A DNA stretch of 64,000 nucleotides from Fulvivirga imtechensis AK7 (lineage in GTDB: Bacteria > Bacteroidota > Bacteroidia > Cytophagales > Cyclobacteriaceae), in NCBI RefSeq assembly GCF_000331535.1, contig NZ_AMZN01000015.1:62001-126000 (forward strand). Direction: 5' to 3'. The translations under genes were made by a program, and so were the position numbers. Under the pieces are notes generated by a model that was given only the letters and a program-made list of their open reading frames with translations, was not told the DNA's origin and did not search any database. Shown here in pieces: positions 17,252 through 26,477 of the stretch; the stretch's first letter is position 1; every line of letters begins with the position of its first letter.

Positions 17252-17311
17252 ACGTGAGTTCTTAAGGCTTTTGAGAATAGGATGGCCGAGCATTTTATAT
17301 CCAACTCACGT
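17252..17311. repeat. Inverted-repeat element with ACGTGAGTT/AACTCACGT ends
   Basis: ACGTGAGTT at 17252-17260 and its exact complement AACTCACGT at 17303-17311 flank 42 bases. The same ends, slightly longer, delimit the 228-base element at 34643-34870, and both elements abut gene ends, suggesting a small non-coding repeat family. Confidence 0.55.
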
Positions 17312-17467
17312 TAAACCGTTTTACAGCTTGCCAACTACTCATTACAATGGGTAAAAAAACTTGCCCGATAGAAATATTTATGCGACCTTTGCGCCTGCAA
17401 AAAAAGATAGGGTGAAGCAATAACCATACCCGCAGATTATTCTATATAAAAAATTTAATAACTAGTA

Positions 17468-17498
17468 TTTGGTAACTCGCTTTAAGTTACTATCTTTG
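17468..17498 (+). promoter_or_regulatory. -33/-7 promoter for the rplC-led ribosomal cluster
   Basis: A -33 TTTG at 17468-17471 and a -7 TATCTTTG at 17491-17498, with 19-base spacing, form one of the best promoter matches in the window. Transcription would start near 17505, about 55 bases before rplC. Confidence 0.7.
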
Positions 17499-17559
17499 CA
17501 GTCCTTTTGCGGAAAAACCGTGAGAGCTACAGCTAGAGTACGCTTATAAAGATTTTAAA

Positions 17560-18192
17560 ATGTCTGGTATTATAGGAAAGAAAATCGGAATGACTAGCAT
17601 TTACAGTGCCGCTGGAAAAAACATCCCATGCACAGTGATAGAGGCTGGTCCTTGTGTGGTCACACAAGTAAAAAATGAGGAGACTGACGGATACAGAGCT
17701 GTCCAGTTAGGCTATGGAGAGCGTAAAGAGAAAAACACTCCTAAGGCATTGTTGGGGCATTTCAAAAATGCTAACACTACTCCTAAAAAAGAGGTTGTTG
17801 AGTTCAGGGATTTCAGAGTAGAATTTGAAGGAGGGGTTCAACTGGGCCAGGAGATCAGAGTCGGAGATGTATTTATAGAAGGTGATTTTGTAGACGCTAT
17901 CGGTACGTCAAAAGGTAAAGGTTTCCAGGGTGTTGTAAAAAGACATGGTTTCGGTGGTGTTGGACAAAGCACTCACGGTCAGCACAACAGAGAGAGGGCG
18001 CCTGGTTCAATAGGTGGAGCATCTTTCCCTGCAAGAGTTTTTAAAGGCATGAGAATGGCCGGTAGAACCGGAGGAAATAGAGTGAAAGCTATTAACCTTC
18101 AGGTGGTTAAGATCATCCCTGAAAAGAATTTGATATTAGTAAGTGGTTCTGTGCCAGGAGCAAATAATTCAACTGTAATTCTCGAGAAATAA
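17560..18192 (+). CDS. rplC: 50S ribosomal protein L3
   Basis: A 210-residue large-subunit protein near the peptidyl-transferase centre, essential early in 50S assembly. Signatures: [15 protein letters not shown] at the start, [14 protein letters not shown] and [17 protein letters not shown] in the extended loop that reaches the A-site. It heads the cluster here, whereas rpsJ normally precedes it. The stop shares a base with the rplD ATG. The start is clear (ATG 17560) and lies about 60 bases below a strong promoter. Confidence 0.98.
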   Translation: MSGIIGKKIGMTSIYSAAGKNIPCTVIEAGPCVVTQVKNEETDGYRAVQLGYGERKEKNTPKALLGHFKNANTTPKKEVVEFRDFRVEFEGGVQLGQEIRVGDVFIEGDFVDAIGTSKGKGFQGVVKRHGFGGVGQSTHGQHNRERAPGSIGGASFPARVFKGMRMAGRTGGNRVKAINLQVVKIIPEKNLILVSGSVPGANNSTVILEK

Positions 18193-18821
18193 TGGACATT
18201 TCAGTAGTAAAATATAGTGGTGAAGATACAGGAAGGAAAGTAACCCTTTCTAAAGAGATATTCGGTATCGAGCCAAACGATCATGCAATATACCTTGATG
18301 TTAAGCAATACTTGGCTAACCAGAGACAAGGTACACATAAATCAAAGGAAAGAGCTGAGGTAAGCGGATCTACAAGAAAGATCAAAAGGCAAAAAGGCAC
18401 CGGTACTGCCAGAGCGGGTAGTATTAAGTCTCCTGTTTTCAGAGGTGGAGGCCGGGTATTCGGACCTACTCCAAGAGATTATTCTTTTAAGTTGAATAAG
18501 AAATTGAAGGAATTGGCGAGAAGATCAGCTTTGACCTACAAGGCAATAGACAAGAGCATTGCAATTGTTGAAGACTTCTCTTTGGAAGCTCCTAAGACAA
18601 AGGACTACCTCAAAATGCTGAATGCACTTTCTTTGGGAGATAAGAAAACACTATTGGTTCTTGCTGACAACAATAAAAATGTTGTTTTGTCAGGAAGAAA
18701 CGTTCAAAACACTAAAGTGGTTACAGCGGATAGCCTGAACACGTATGATGTGTTGAATGCTGATAATTTAATACTAAGCGAGAGCTCAGTTGAGAAGATT
18801 GATAACTTATTGAAGAAATAA
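18192..18821 (+). CDS. rplD: 50S ribosomal protein L4
   Basis: A 209-residue protein lining the exit tunnel. The extended-loop signature is [16 protein letters not shown] followed by a Gly/Lys/Arg-rich segment ([20 protein letters not shown]). In enterobacteria L4 also represses the S10 operon; whether it does so here cannot be seen, because the leader shows no recognisable S10-type structure. One-base overlap (TAATG) with rplC suggests coupled translation. Confidence 0.98.
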   Translation: MDISVVKYSGEDTGRKVTLSKEIFGIEPNDHAIYLDVKQYLANQRQGTHKSKERAEVSGSTRKIKRQKGTGTARAGSIKSPVFRGGGRVFGPTPRDYSFKLNKKLKELARRSALTYKAIDKSIAIVEDFSLEAPKTKDYLKMLNALSLGDKKTLLVLADNNKNVVLSGRNVQNTKVVTADSLNTYDVLNADNLILSESSVEKIDNLLKK

Positions 18822-18823
18822 AA

Positions 18824-19111
18824 ATGAGTGTTTTAATAAAGCCATTGGTTACAGAAAAAGTTTCTGCTTTAAACGAAAAAGGCAAGTATGGTTTCGTAGT
18901 AGACCGCAAAGCTAATAAAGTAGAGATCAAGAAGGCTGTAGAAAAAATGTACGGAGTGACCGTAGAGGACGTAAATACCATGAATTATCTTGGTAAAAAG
19001 AAATCCAGGTATACTAAGTCCAGAATTATTTCAGGAAGAACCCCGTCATACAAAAAAGCTATTGTAACCGTAGCGGATGGTGAAGTAATAGATTTTTACA
19101 GCGAAATTTAA
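18824..19111 (+). CDS. rplW: 50S ribosomal protein L23
   Basis: A 95-residue protein at the tunnel exit, the docking point for trigger factor and SRP. Signatures: PLVTEKVSALNEKGKYGFVV and NKVEIKKAVEKMYGVTVEDV. Two bases separate it from rplD, and rplB follows after 13 bases. Length is normal. Confidence 0.97.
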   Translation: MSVLIKPLVTEKVSALNEKGKYGFVVDRKANKVEIKKAVEKMYGVTVEDVNTMNYLGKKKSRYTKSRIISGRTPSYKKAIVTVADGEVIDFYSEI

Positions 19112-19124
19112 TTATTAAGAAGAG

Positions 19125-19952
19125 ATGGCAATTAAAAAATTAAGACCGGTTACTCCAGGAACAAGATACAGGATAGCTCCTGCTTTTACGGAGATTACTA
19201 AGTCTGAGCCTGAAAAGTCACTGGTTGTAATCAAGAAAAGATCCGGAGGTAGAAATAACAGCGGTAAAATGACCATGCGCTATATTGGTGGTGGTCATAA
19301 AAAGAAGACCCGCCTCGTGGATTTCAAACGAAATAAGTTTGATATACCTGCTACGGTTAAGGCGGTTGAGTATGATCCTACAAGATCAGCTCGTTTGGCA
19401 TTGTTGTTTTATGCTGATGGAGCAAAAGCTTATATCCTCGCCCCAGAGGGTATTCAGGTAGGACAACAATTGATTTCAGGGGAGTCAGTAGCTCCTGAAG
19501 TTGGTAATGCTCTTCCTCTATCTAAGATTCCTTTAGGTACAATCATTCATAATATAGAGTTAAAGCCTGGAAAAGGCGGTGCATTGGCAAGAAGCGCAGG
19601 CTCTTATGCCCAGCTTACTGCAAGAGAAGGAAAATATGCCACTATTAAATTGCCTTCAGGTGAAACCAGAAAAGTTTTAGTTACTTGTTTAGCCACTATA
19701 GGTTCTGTTTCAAATTCTGATCACATGAACGTGAGATTAGGTAAAGCAGGTCGGAACAGATGGTTAGGTGTAAGACCTCGTACAAGAGGTGTGGCTATGA
19801 ACCCGGTAGATCACCCGATGGGTGGCGGTGAAGGTAAGTCTTCAGGAGGGCACCCAAGGTCTAGAAAAGGTCTGTACGCAAAAGGTAAGAAGACCAGAAC
19901 ACCTAAGAAATATTCAAATAATCTAATCATCAGTAGAGGTAAGAAAAAATAA
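19125..19952 (+). CDS. rplB: 50S ribosomal protein L2
   Basis: A 275-residue, highly conserved protein at the subunit interface close to the peptidyl-transferase centre. Signatures: [32 protein letters not shown] and the catalytic-centre-proximal segment [20 protein letters not shown] with the conserved His. The stop codon shares one base with the rpsS ATG. Confidence 0.98.
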   Translation: MAIKKLRPVTPGTRYRIAPAFTEITKSEPEKSLVVIKKRSGGRNNSGKMTMRYIGGGHKKKTRLVDFKRNKFDIPATVKAVEYDPTRSARLALLFYADGAKAYILAPEGIQVGQQLISGESVAPEVGNALPLSKIPLGTIIHNIELKPGKGGALARSAGSYAQLTAREGKYATIKLPSGETRKVLVTCLATIGSVSNSDHMNVRLGKAGRNRWLGVRPRTRGVAMNPVDHPMGGGEGKSSGGHPRSRKGLYAKGKKTRTPKKYSNNLIISRGKKK

Positions 19953-20230
19953 TGGCTAGATCACTAAAAAAAGGACCATATATAGATTTCAGACTCGAGA
20001 AAAAAGTCGATGTCATGAATGATTCAGGAAAAAAATCAGTGATTAAGACCTGGTCTAGAAGGTCAATGATCTCTCCTGATTTTGTAGGGCACACATTTGC
20101 AGTGCACAATGGAAATAAATTTATCCCTGTGTATGTTACTGAAAACATGGTAGGTCATAAACTGGGCGAATTTGCCCCTACCAGAAACTTCAGAGGTCAC
20201 GTAGGTAAAAAAGATAAAGGCAAAAGATAA
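19952..20230 (+). CDS. rpsS: 30S ribosomal protein S19
   Basis: A 92-residue head protein of the small subunit that pairs with S13. Signatures: [38 protein letters not shown] and the C-terminal [20 protein letters not shown]. Overlaps rplB by one base; rplV starts two bases after its stop. Confidence 0.98.
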   Translation: MARSLKKGPYIDFRLEKKVDVMNDSGKKSVIKTWSRRSMISPDFVGHTFAVHNGNKFIPVYVTENMVGHKLGEFAPTRNFRGHVGKKDKGKR

Positions 20231-20232
20231 TT

Positions 20233-20628
20233 ATGGAGGCAGTAGCTAAACTAAAGAATGTACCTACCTCTCCACGTAAGATGAGACTAGTAGCAGATCT
20301 TATCAGAGGTGAAAGAGTAAATAAGGCACTTAACATATTGAAATTTGAGCCTAAGCAAGGTGCTGCCAGGCTTGAAAAATTATTGCTCTCAGCGATATCT
20401 AACTGGCAACAGAGTAATGAAGACATTGACCTTGAAGAGGCCGATCTTTATGTAAAGTCTATTCAGGTAGATAGCGGCAGGATCTTAAAAAGATTGAGAC
20501 CAGCTCCACAGGGTAGAGCCCATAGGATCAGAAAAAGATCAAACCACGTGACACTCGTTTTGGACAGCAAAGCTCCTGTAGAAAAGGCTGAAGTGAAAAC
20601 TAAGAAAAAAGAAAAAGAAGATAAATAA
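20233..20628 (+). CDS. rplV: 50S ribosomal protein L22
   Basis: A 131-residue protein whose loop lines the exit tunnel and contributes to macrolide sensitivity. Signatures: [20 protein letters not shown] and [20 protein letters not shown]. The C-terminus carries a Lys/Glu-rich extension ([10 protein letters not shown]) not needed for the core fold, a smaller version of the tail on L17. The stop shares one base with rpsC. Confidence 0.97.
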   Translation: MEAVAKLKNVPTSPRKMRLVADLIRGERVNKALNILKFEPKQGAARLEKLLLSAISNWQQSNEDIDLEEADLYVKSIQVDSGRILKRLRPAPQGRAHRIRKRSNHVTLVLDSKAPVEKAEVKTKKKEKEDK

Positions 20629-21365
20629 TGGGACAAAAAGTTAACCCTATTGCTTTAAGACTTGGCATCGTAAGAGGATGGGATTCCAACTGGTACGGTG
20701 GGAACACTTTTTCTGACAAGCTGATTGAAGATCACAACATCAGAAAGTACATCGCAGCCCGTATCCCTAAAGGAGGAATCGCAAAAGTTGTTATTGAAAG
20801 AACTTTAAAAAGAATCACTTTGACAATACACACTGCCCGTCCGGGAGTGGTTATTGGTAAAGGGGGTGCCGAAGTTGATAAGATCAAGGAGGAGCTTAAA
20901 AAGCTTACAGGAAAAGACGTCCAAATCAACATCTTTGAAATAAAGCGTCCGGAGCTTGACGCTCAGTTGGTAGGAGATTCTATTGCACAACAGTTGCAGG
21001 CAAGGATTTCTTACAGAAGAGCAATGAAGCAAGCTATCGCCTCTGCTATGAGAGTAGGTGCGCAAGGTATAAAAATCAAGGTATCCGGCCGGTTAGGTGG
21101 TGCTGAGATGGCTCGTACCGAGCAGTACAAAGATGGAAGAATTCCTTTGCATACTTTAAGAGCTGATATCGATTATGCGATTAGCGAAGCTAATACAGTA
21201 TACGGTAAGATCGGTATTAAGGTGTGGATATTCAAAGGCGAGATCTATGGAAAGAGAGATCTTTCTCCAAACATAGGTATGTCTAACACCGGAGGTTCCG
21301 GTGGTGGCGGACGAGGCGGACGCAAGAGAGGCGGAGAAGGCGGTCCTAAGCGTAAGAAGAAATAA
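20628..21365 (+). CDS. rpsC: 30S ribosomal protein S3
   Basis: A 245-residue small-subunit protein at the mRNA entry site with helicase activity. The N-terminus [20 protein letters not shown] and the KH-domain motif [20 protein letters not shown] are clear. The C-terminus is a Gly/Arg/Lys-rich tail ([18 protein letters not shown]), which makes the protein somewhat longer than E. coli S3. A 56-base spacer follows before rplP, the longest in the first half of the cluster, containing a CACC-aac-GGTG hairpin. Confidence 0.98.
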   Translation: MGQKVNPIALRLGIVRGWDSNWYGGNTFSDKLIEDHNIRKYIAARIPKGGIAKVVIERTLKRITLTIHTARPGVVIGKGGAEVDKIKEELKKLTGKDVQINIFEIKRPELDAQLVGDSIAQQLQARISYRRAMKQAIASAMRVGAQGIKIKVSGRLGGAEMARTEQYKDGRIPLHTLRADIDYAISEANTVYGKIGIKVWIFKGEIYGKRDLSPNIGMSNTGGSGGGGRGGRKRGGEGGPKRKKK

Positions 21366-21421
21366 ATTAGTTTAGAAGATGTATTGTGCCACCAACGGTG
21401 CAAGTCTAAAGTCATAAAGTT

Positions 21422-21844
21422 ATGTTACAGCCGAAAAGAACGAAGTTCAGGAAGAAACAGAAAGGCAGGGTAAAAGGTATAGCTCAACGTGGTCACAGGA
21501 TAGCGTTTGGAGCTTTCGGTATCAAAGCACTTGAGCCGGGATGGATTACCTCCAGACAAATAGAAGCTGCCAGGATTGCAATGACCCGTGCTATGAAAAG
21601 GGAAGGTCAGGTTTGGATCCGTATATTTCCTGACAAACCAGTTACCAAGAAGCCTGCAGAGGTTCGTATGGGTAAAGGTAAGGGTGCTCCTGAATACTGG
21701 GTAGCAGTTGTGAAACCAGGTACTATCCTTTTTGAAGCCGGTGGTGTTAAAAAAGAGTTGGCACAAGAGGCGTTGAGATTAGCACAGCAGAAGCTTCCTA
21801 TCAAAACAAAGTTTGCAGTACGTAGAGATTACGTTGAACAATAA
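21422..21844 (+). CDS. rplP: 50S ribosomal protein L16
   Basis: A 140-residue protein that organises the A-tRNA site of the large subunit. Signatures: [40 protein letters not shown] and [19 protein letters not shown] with the conserved Arg. Normal length. It follows the longest spacer in this part of the cluster. Confidence 0.98.
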   Translation: MLQPKRTKFRKKQKGRVKGIAQRGHRIAFGAFGIKALEPGWITSRQIEAARIAMTRAMKREGQVWIRIFPDKPVTKKPAEVRMGKGKGAPEYWVAVVKPGTILFEAGGVKKELAQEALRLAQQKLPIKTKFAVRRDYVEQ

Positions 21845-21849
21845 TAGAG

Positions 21850-22044
21850 ATGAAAAATTCAGAGATAAGAGCACTAAGCATAGACGAACTGAAGCAGAAA
21901 CTGGCTGGCGAGCAGGAGGCATATAGAAAGATGAGATTCGCGCATGAGATATCTCCCATCGAGAATCCCATGAAGATAAAAGAAACCCGCAAATTGATAG
22001 CCAGGTTAAAGACTGAATTGAGCGCTAAAGAACTTGCTAAATAA
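21850..22044 (+). CDS. rpmC: 50S ribosomal protein L29
   Basis: A 64-residue two-helix protein near the exit tunnel next to L23. Signature: MKNSEIRALSIDELKQKLAG and the conserved NPMKIKETRKLIARLKTEL. It sits between rplP and rpsQ as usual, with gaps of five and seven bases. Confidence 0.96.
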   Translation: MKNSEIRALSIDELKQKLAGEQEAYRKMRFAHEISPIENPMKIKETRKLIARLKTELSAKELAK

Positions 22045-22051
22045 TATTTAA

Positions 22052-22309
22052 ATGGAGTCAAGAAAATTAAGAAAAGAAAGAATAGGGCAGGTTGTCAGCA
22101 ACAAAATGGAAAAGTCCATCACTGTTACTGTACAACGTAAAGAGAAGCACCCTATCTATGGTAAGTTTGTTAAGAAAACTACCAAGTTTACGGCTCATGA
22201 CGAAAAGAACGAGTGTGGCATAGGAGATACCGTAAGGATCATGGAAACTCGTCCTTTGAGTAAGAACAAAAGATGGAGATTAGTTGAAATCATAGAAAAG
22301 GCTAAATAA
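22052..22309 (+). CDS. rpsQ: 30S ribosomal protein S17
   Basis: An 85-residue OB-fold primary binder of 16S rRNA. Signatures: [39 protein letters not shown] and [20 protein letters not shown]. The stop overlaps the rplN ATG by one base. Confidence 0.97.
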   Translation: MESRKLRKERIGQVVSNKMEKSITVTVQRKEKHPIYGKFVKKTTKFTAHDEKNECGIGDTVRIMETRPLSKNKRWRLVEIIEKAK

Positions 22310-22677
22310 TGATACAGCAAGAGTCAAGATTAAACGTAGCAGATAATAGCGGTGCAAAGGAAGTTCTTTGCATTCGTGTATTAGGAGGCACTGGTAAAAG
22401 GTACGCTTCAGTTGGTGACAAAATTGTTGTATCAGTGAAGTCAGCACTATCATCCAGTAACCTGAAAAAGGGTACAGTATCTAAAGCTGTAATCGTTCGC
22501 ACCAAGAAAGAAGTGAGAAGAAAAGACGGGTCATATATCCGATTTGAGGATAATGCTGCTGTACTTCTTACCGCGAATGACGAACCAAGAGGTACCCGTA
22601 TTTTTGGACCTGTGGCTAGAGAATTGCGTGAAAAGCAATTCATGAAGATTGTTTCACTGGCACCTGAAGTATTATAA
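22309..22677 (+). CDS. rplN: 50S ribosomal protein L14
   Basis: A 122-residue interface protein that contacts L19 and is the docking site for the silencing factor RsfS. Signatures: [19 protein letters not shown] and the C-terminal [20 protein letters not shown]. Length matches the family exactly. Confidence 0.98.
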   Translation: MIQQESRLNVADNSGAKEVLCIRVLGGTGKRYASVGDKIVVSVKSALSSSNLKKGTVSKAVIVRTKKEVRRKDGSYIRFEDNAAVLLTANDEPRGTRIFGPVARELREKQFMKIVSLAPEVL

Positions 22678-22679
22678 TC

Positions 22680-23027
22680 ATGGAAAGAAAGAAAAACAAA
22701 CAACCCAAACTACACATCAGAAAAGGAGATAAAGTGAGAGTAATCTCAGGAAACTCTAAAGGTAAAGAAGGTGTAGTACTTGAAGTAATACCTTCTAAGT
22801 TAAGAGCGGTTGTCGAAGGTGTTAATGTAGTGACCAAGCATGTAAAACCTTCTGCTACAAATCCTGAAGGAGGTATAGAGAAAACTGAGGCAGCTATCCA
22901 CATCAGCAATCTGATGCTGATCGACCCTGCTACTGGCGAAGCTACCAAAACCGGTAGAAAAGCAGACGATAAGGGGAAGCTTCAAAGATATTCTAAGAAA
23001 ACTGGAGAACTGATAAAAAATGGCTAA
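22680..23027 (+). CDS. rplX: 50S ribosomal protein L24
   Basis: A 115-residue assembly initiator with a KOW motif ([20 protein letters not shown]). The C-terminal part ([20 protein letters not shown]) is typical. It overlaps rplE by eight bases, the largest overlap in the cluster, implying coupled translation. Confidence 0.97.
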   Translation: MERKKNKQPKLHIRKGDKVRVISGNSKGKEGVVLEVIPSKLRAVVEGVNVVTKHVKPSATNPEGGIEKTEAAIHISNLMLIDPATGEATKTGRKADDKGKLQRYSKKTGELIKNG

Positions 23028-23568
23028 TCCAAGATTAAAAGATAAGTATCAAAGTGAAATTGTACCTGCTTTAAAGGACAAATTTCAGTATAAGTCTGTG
23101 ATGCAAGTGCCCAGAGTAGAGAAGATCTGTATCAATAAGGGTATTGGAGCAGCAGTGGCTGACAAAAAACTTGTTGATATTGGCATCGAAGAGCTCACCA
23201 CCATCACAGGGCAAAAGGCCGTTGCTACCAAGTCGAAAAAGTCTATATCAAACTTTAAGTTGAGAGACGGAATGCCTATCGGAGCAAGAGTTACTTTAAG
23301 AGGTGACAAAATGTACGAATTTATGGATAGGTTGATGTCAATTGCTCTTCCCCGGGTGAGAGACTTCAGAGGTATCAGCGACAAAGGCTTTGATGGCAGA
23401 GGAAATTATACTCTGGGAGTGAAGGAACAAATCATTTTCCCTGAGATAAGCATCGATAAAATAAATAAGATCAGTGGTATGGATATCACTTTTGTGACTA
23501 CCGCTGACTCTGATGAAGAAAGTTACGAACTGCTGAAGGCATTTGGTATGCCTTTCGCAAGCAAATGA
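23020..23568 (+). CDS. rplE: 50S ribosomal protein L5
   Basis: A 182-residue protein that binds 5S rRNA and contacts P-site tRNA. Signatures: [37 protein letters not shown] and [19 protein letters not shown]. The start overlaps the end of rplX. Confidence 0.98.
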   Translation: MANPRLKDKYQSEIVPALKDKFQYKSVMQVPRVEKICINKGIGAAVADKKLVDIGIEELTTITGQKAVATKSKKSISNFKLRDGMPIGARVTLRGDKMYEFMDRLMSIALPRVRDFRGISDKGFDGRGNYTLGVKEQIIFPEISIDKINKISGMDITFVTTADSDEESYELLKAFGMPFASK

Positions 23569-23577
23569 TAAATTATT

Positions 23578-23847
23578 ATGGCAAGAATCGCTGTTATAGC
23601 TAGAGAAAAAAAGAGAGAGAAATTAGTAGCAAAATATGCTGCTAAAAGAAAGGCATTGAAAGAAGCCGGAGACTACGAAGGGTTAGATAAATTGCCCAGG
23701 AATGCGTCACCTGTAAGACTTCACAACAGATGCAAGCTTACCGGTAGACCTAAAGGGTACATGAGGAAATTCGGTATCTCCAGGGTTACATTCAGAGAGA
23801 TGGCTTCTGATGGAAAAATTCCAGGAGTAACTAAAGCAAGCTGGTAA
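23578..23847 (+). CDS. rpsN: 30S ribosomal protein S14 (zinc-independent form)
   Basis: An 89-residue small-subunit head protein. The long form without the C-x2-C zinc pairs is present: only one Cys occurs in [20 protein letters not shown]. This form is the rule in Bacteroidota. A 96-base gap with a second promoter separates it from rpsH. Confidence 0.97.
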   Translation: MARIAVIAREKKREKLVAKYAAKRKALKEAGDYEGLDKLPRNASPVRLHNRCKLTGRPKGYMRKFGISRVTFREMASDGKIPGVTKASW

Positions 23848-23887
23848 AAAGATTCTCTTTTTATTTTCATACAAAAAAATAGTTCAG

Positions 23888-23895
23888 TATCTTTG
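23888..23895 (+). promoter_or_regulatory. Internal -7 promoter element before rpsH
   Basis: TATCTTTG in the 96-base rpsN-rpsH spacer matches TAnnTTTG. No strong -33 TTG is seen. It may re-initiate transcription of the second half of the cluster, about 50 bases before rpsH. Confidence 0.5.
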
Positions 23896-23943
23896 CAGGC
23901 CTGTTTCATACGGGTGGCAATTTTACTTTAGATAAAGAAGAAA

Positions 23944-24342
23944 ATGACAGATCCAATAGCAGATTATTTAACCCGGTTGAGGAATGCTATCAAGGCCAAG
24001 CATAGGGTCGTTGATATTCCTGCGTCTAATATCAAGAAGGAAATGACGAAAGTACTTCATGATAAAGGGTATATTCTGAACTATAAGTTCGAAGAGACGA
24101 AGAACCATCAGGGTAATATTAAAATCGCTTTGAAATATAATCCTGAAACCAAGCAGCCGGCTATTTTCCATTTGGAAAGAGTGAGTAAGCCTGGTTTAAG
24201 AAAATATGCTCCTGCCGATGCTCTTCCCAGAGTATTGAACGGTTTGGGGGTAGCTATACTTTCTACTTCACATGGCGTGGTGACTGATAAAGAAGCCAGA
24301 GACATGAATGTGGGGGGTGAAGTTTTGTGTTACGTATATTAA
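23944..24342 (+). CDS. rpsH: 30S ribosomal protein S8
   Basis: A 132-residue primary 16S-binding protein. Signatures: [20 protein letters not shown] and the C-terminal [20 protein letters not shown]. In enterobacteria S8 autoregulates the spc operon; here a promoter sits just upstream of its own gene, but no S8-binding helix mimic could be identified by eye. Confidence 0.98.
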   Translation: MTDPIADYLTRLRNAIKAKHRVVDIPASNIKKEMTKVLHDKGYILNYKFEETKNHQGNIKIALKYNPETKQPAIFHLERVSKPGLRKYAPADALPRVLNGLGVAILSTSHGVVTDKEARDMNVGGEVLCYVY

Positions 24343-24353
24343 AATAAACATCA

Positions 24354-24911
24354 ATGTCAAGAATAGGGAAAAAACCAATAAAGCTTGCAAGCGGTGTTTC
24401 ATACACATTTGACCAGAAGAATGGTAGTGTTGTAGTGAAGGGACCCAAGGGAGAGCTTACACAGAAAATAGACCCTGCCTTCAAATTGGTTGAAAACGAA
24501 GGCGAGCTGACGCTTGAAAGACCAACAGAACAAAAGAGGCATAAAGCGCTTCATGGTCTTTACCGCTCCTTAATTAATAATATGGTAGTAGGTGTAAGCG
24601 AAGGGTTTACAAGAAAGCTGGAATTAGTCGGTGTGGGTTATAAGGCCACTGCTCAGAACAACGTATTGGAGCTTAGCCTTGGATATTCGCATAATATATT
24701 TTTGGCTGTTCCTGGTGAGTTGAAAATCACAGCAGAAACTGAAAAGGGTAAGAACCCGGTTGTTACTTTGGAAGGAAACGATAAACAACTTATCGGACAA
24801 ATAGCTGCAAAGATCAAGGATCTGAGACCTGTTGAACCTTACAAAGGTAAAGGTGTGAGATTCGTAGGTGAACACATTAGACGTAAAGCTGGTAAACAAG
24901 CTGCTAAATAA
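24354..24911 (+). CDS. rplF: 50S ribosomal protein L6
   Basis: A 185-residue protein with two similar domains, near the factor-binding site. Signatures: [15 protein letters not shown] and the C-terminal [20 protein letters not shown] with [10 protein letters not shown]. Standard length and position between rpsH and rplR. Confidence 0.98.
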   Translation: MSRIGKKPIKLASGVSYTFDQKNGSVVVKGPKGELTQKIDPAFKLVENEGELTLERPTEQKRHKALHGLYRSLINNMVVGVSEGFTRKLELVGVGYKATAQNNVLELSLGYSHNIFLAVPGELKITAETEKGKNPVVTLEGNDKQLIGQIAAKIKDLRPVEPYKGKGVRFVGEHIRRKAGKQAAK

Positions 24912-24919
24912 TTAAGGAA

Positions 24920-25267
24920 ATGGCATTTAATAAGTATAAAAGAAGACTTAGAATTAAGAGAGGTATCAGAAACAAGATCTCTGGTACTCCTGAAAAACCA
25001 AGACTTTCTGTTTTTAAGAGTAATAAAGGTATCTATGCTCAGTTGATTGATGATACTAATGGCCATACCTTATTGGCAACGTCTTCAAGAGAACTGGGAA
25101 GTACTAAAAACAACCTTGAAACTTCTAAAAGTGTAGGAGCTAAGCTTGCTGAAAAAGCCAAAGCTGGAGGAATCGAGCAAGTTGTATTCGATAGAAACGG
25201 TTATGTGTATCATGGTAAAGTGAAAGCTTTGGCAGAAGGTGCACGAGAAGGAGGTCTAAAATTTTAA
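24920..25267 (+). CDS. rplR: 50S ribosomal protein L18
   Basis: A 115-residue 5S rRNA-binding protein. Signatures: [31 protein letters not shown] and [20 protein letters not shown] with the terminal AREGGLKF. Normal length. Confidence 0.98.
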   Translation: MAFNKYKRRLRIKRGIRNKISGTPEKPRLSVFKSNKGIYAQLIDDTNGHTLLATSSRELGSTKNNLETSKSVGAKLAEKAKAGGIEQVVFDRNGYVYHGKVKALAEGAREGGLKF

Positions 25268-25273
25268 AGCATT

Positions 25274-25792
25274 ATGTCTCAAAGTAATATAAGATCAGTA
25301 AAAGCTAGTGAAATAGACCTTAAAGAAAGGGTTGTTGCTATCAAGCGTGTTGCTAAAGTTGTAAAAGGTGGTAGAAGGTTTAGCTTCTCCGCTATCGTGG
25401 TTGTTGGAGATGGAAACGGTGTGGTAGGATACGGCCTTGGCAAAGCAAATGAAGTGACAGACGCCATTACTAAAGGTATAGATGACGCTAAGAAGAACCT
25501 GGTAAAGGTTCCTGTAATTAAAGGCACAGTTCCTCATGAGTCTATCGGAAAGTTCGGTGGTGGATTCGTATTGTTGAAGCCTGCTTCTCCTGGTACCGGT
25601 GTTATTGCCGGTGGTGCGATGCGTGCCGTATTGGAGAGTGCCGGAGTTCATAATGTTTTGGCCAAATCAAAAGGTTCTTCTAACCCTCACAACGTGGTGA
25701 AAGCTACTTTTGATGCCTTAACCAACATGAGAGATGCCTACACCGTGGCTCAGAATAGGGGAGTATCTTTATCTAAAGTTTTTAATGGTTAA
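25274..25792 (+). CDS. rpsE: 30S ribosomal protein S5
   Basis: A 172-residue protein at the mRNA entry tunnel, involved in accuracy. The N-terminal dsRNA-binding-like domain has [20 protein letters not shown], and the C-terminal domain has [20 protein letters not shown]. Followed by rpmD after four bases. Confidence 0.98.
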   Translation: MSQSNIRSVKASEIDLKERVVAIKRVAKVVKGGRRFSFSAIVVVGDGNGVVGYGLGKANEVTDAITKGIDDAKKNLVKVPVIKGTVPHESIGKFGGGFVLLKPASPGTGVIAGGAMRAVLESAGVHNVLAKSKGSSNPHNVVKATFDALTNMRDAYTVAQNRGVSLSKVFNG

Positions 25793-25796
25793 AAAG

Positions 25797-25976
25797 ATGG
25801 CAAAAGTTAGAATTTCTCAAGTAAGAAGTACAATTGGAAGGCCTGAAAGACAAAAGCGAACAATAAAAGCTTTAGGTTTAGGCAAAATTGATAAATCTGT
25901 TGAGGTGGAAATGACTCCTCAAATAGCAGGAATGGTTAACAAAGTGAGCCATTTAGTATCTGTTACTGAATTGTAA
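25797..25976 (+). CDS. rpmD: 50S ribosomal protein L30
   Basis: A 59-residue protein with the L30 signature VRISQVRSTIGRPERQKRTI and KALGLGKIDKSVEVE. The start is ATG 25797 (MAKVRISQ); a longer frame from 25734 would run inside rpsE and is not credible. rplO follows after 52 bases. Confidence 0.96.
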   Translation: MAKVRISQVRSTIGRPERQKRTIKALGLGKIDKSVEVEMTPQIAGMVNKVSHLVSVTEL

Positions 25977-26028
25977 AAAATTATCCGAGTCTGTGTAACA
26001 GCAGGCGTTTAGGCAAAAAGCATATAAG

Positions 26029-26475
26029 ATGAAACTTAATACATTAAAACCCGCTAAAGGTTCAGTTAAAAGTAAAAAGAGAATAGGACGTGGTCAGGGC
26101 TCTGGTAAAGGTGGTACCTCTACAAGAGGTCACAAAGGAGCTAAGTCCAGGTCGGGATACTCACAAAAGATGGGTTTTGAAGGTGGTCAGATGCCACTTC
26201 AAAGAAGAGTACCGAAATTCGGTTTTACCAACCCTAACAGAGTGGAGTACAAAGCGATTAATTTGGATACCATACAGACACTGGTTGATACCACTAAAGC
26301 TAAAGAAGTGGATGTTAAACTTATTGTTGAAAATGGTCTCGCTTCAAAAAATGACCTGATTAAGATATTGGGTAAAGGAGAGTTGAAATCTAAGGTGGAT
26401 GTAACTGCTCATGCTTTTTCAGCAACGGCTTCCAAAGCTATTGAGGCAGCTGGTGGAAAAGTGACTCAACTATAA
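26029..26475 (+). CDS. rplO: 50S ribosomal protein L15
   Basis: A 148-residue late-assembly protein. Signatures: RIGRGQGSGKGGTSTRGHKG, FEGGQMPLQRRVPKFGF and the C-terminal FSATASKAIEAAGGKV. It directly precedes secY, the classical arrangement. Confidence 0.98.
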   Translation: MKLNTLKPAKGSVKSKKRIGRGQGSGKGGTSTRGHKGAKSRSGYSQKMGFEGGQMPLQRRVPKFGFTNPNRVEYKAINLDTIQTLVDTTKAKEVDVKLIVENGLASKNDLIKILGKGELKSKVDVTAHAFSATASKAIEAAGGKVTQL

Positions 26476-26477
26476 TT

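Larger units (their letters stand above)
17243..17559. other. Gene-free 317-base stretch before the ribosomal cluster
   Basis: It holds an inverted-repeat element (17252-17311), one weak and one strong promoter for rplC, and the short rplC leader. The weaker -7-like GACCTTTG at 17384-17391 has a TTG 20 bases upstream (17361-17363). I find no rpsJ remnant, tRNA or small ORF worth calling. Confidence 0.6.

Noticed and set aside
17384-17391. Second promoter (GACCTTTG) before rplC
   Set aside because: The first base pair of the -7 motif is wrong (GA for TA); it may be weakly active but the 17491 element is far better, so it was mentioned but not listed as a separate promoter.
25734-25976. Longer L30 start inside rpsE
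   Set aside because: The extra residues duplicate rpsE sequence in another frame; ATG 25797 matches the family N-terminus.
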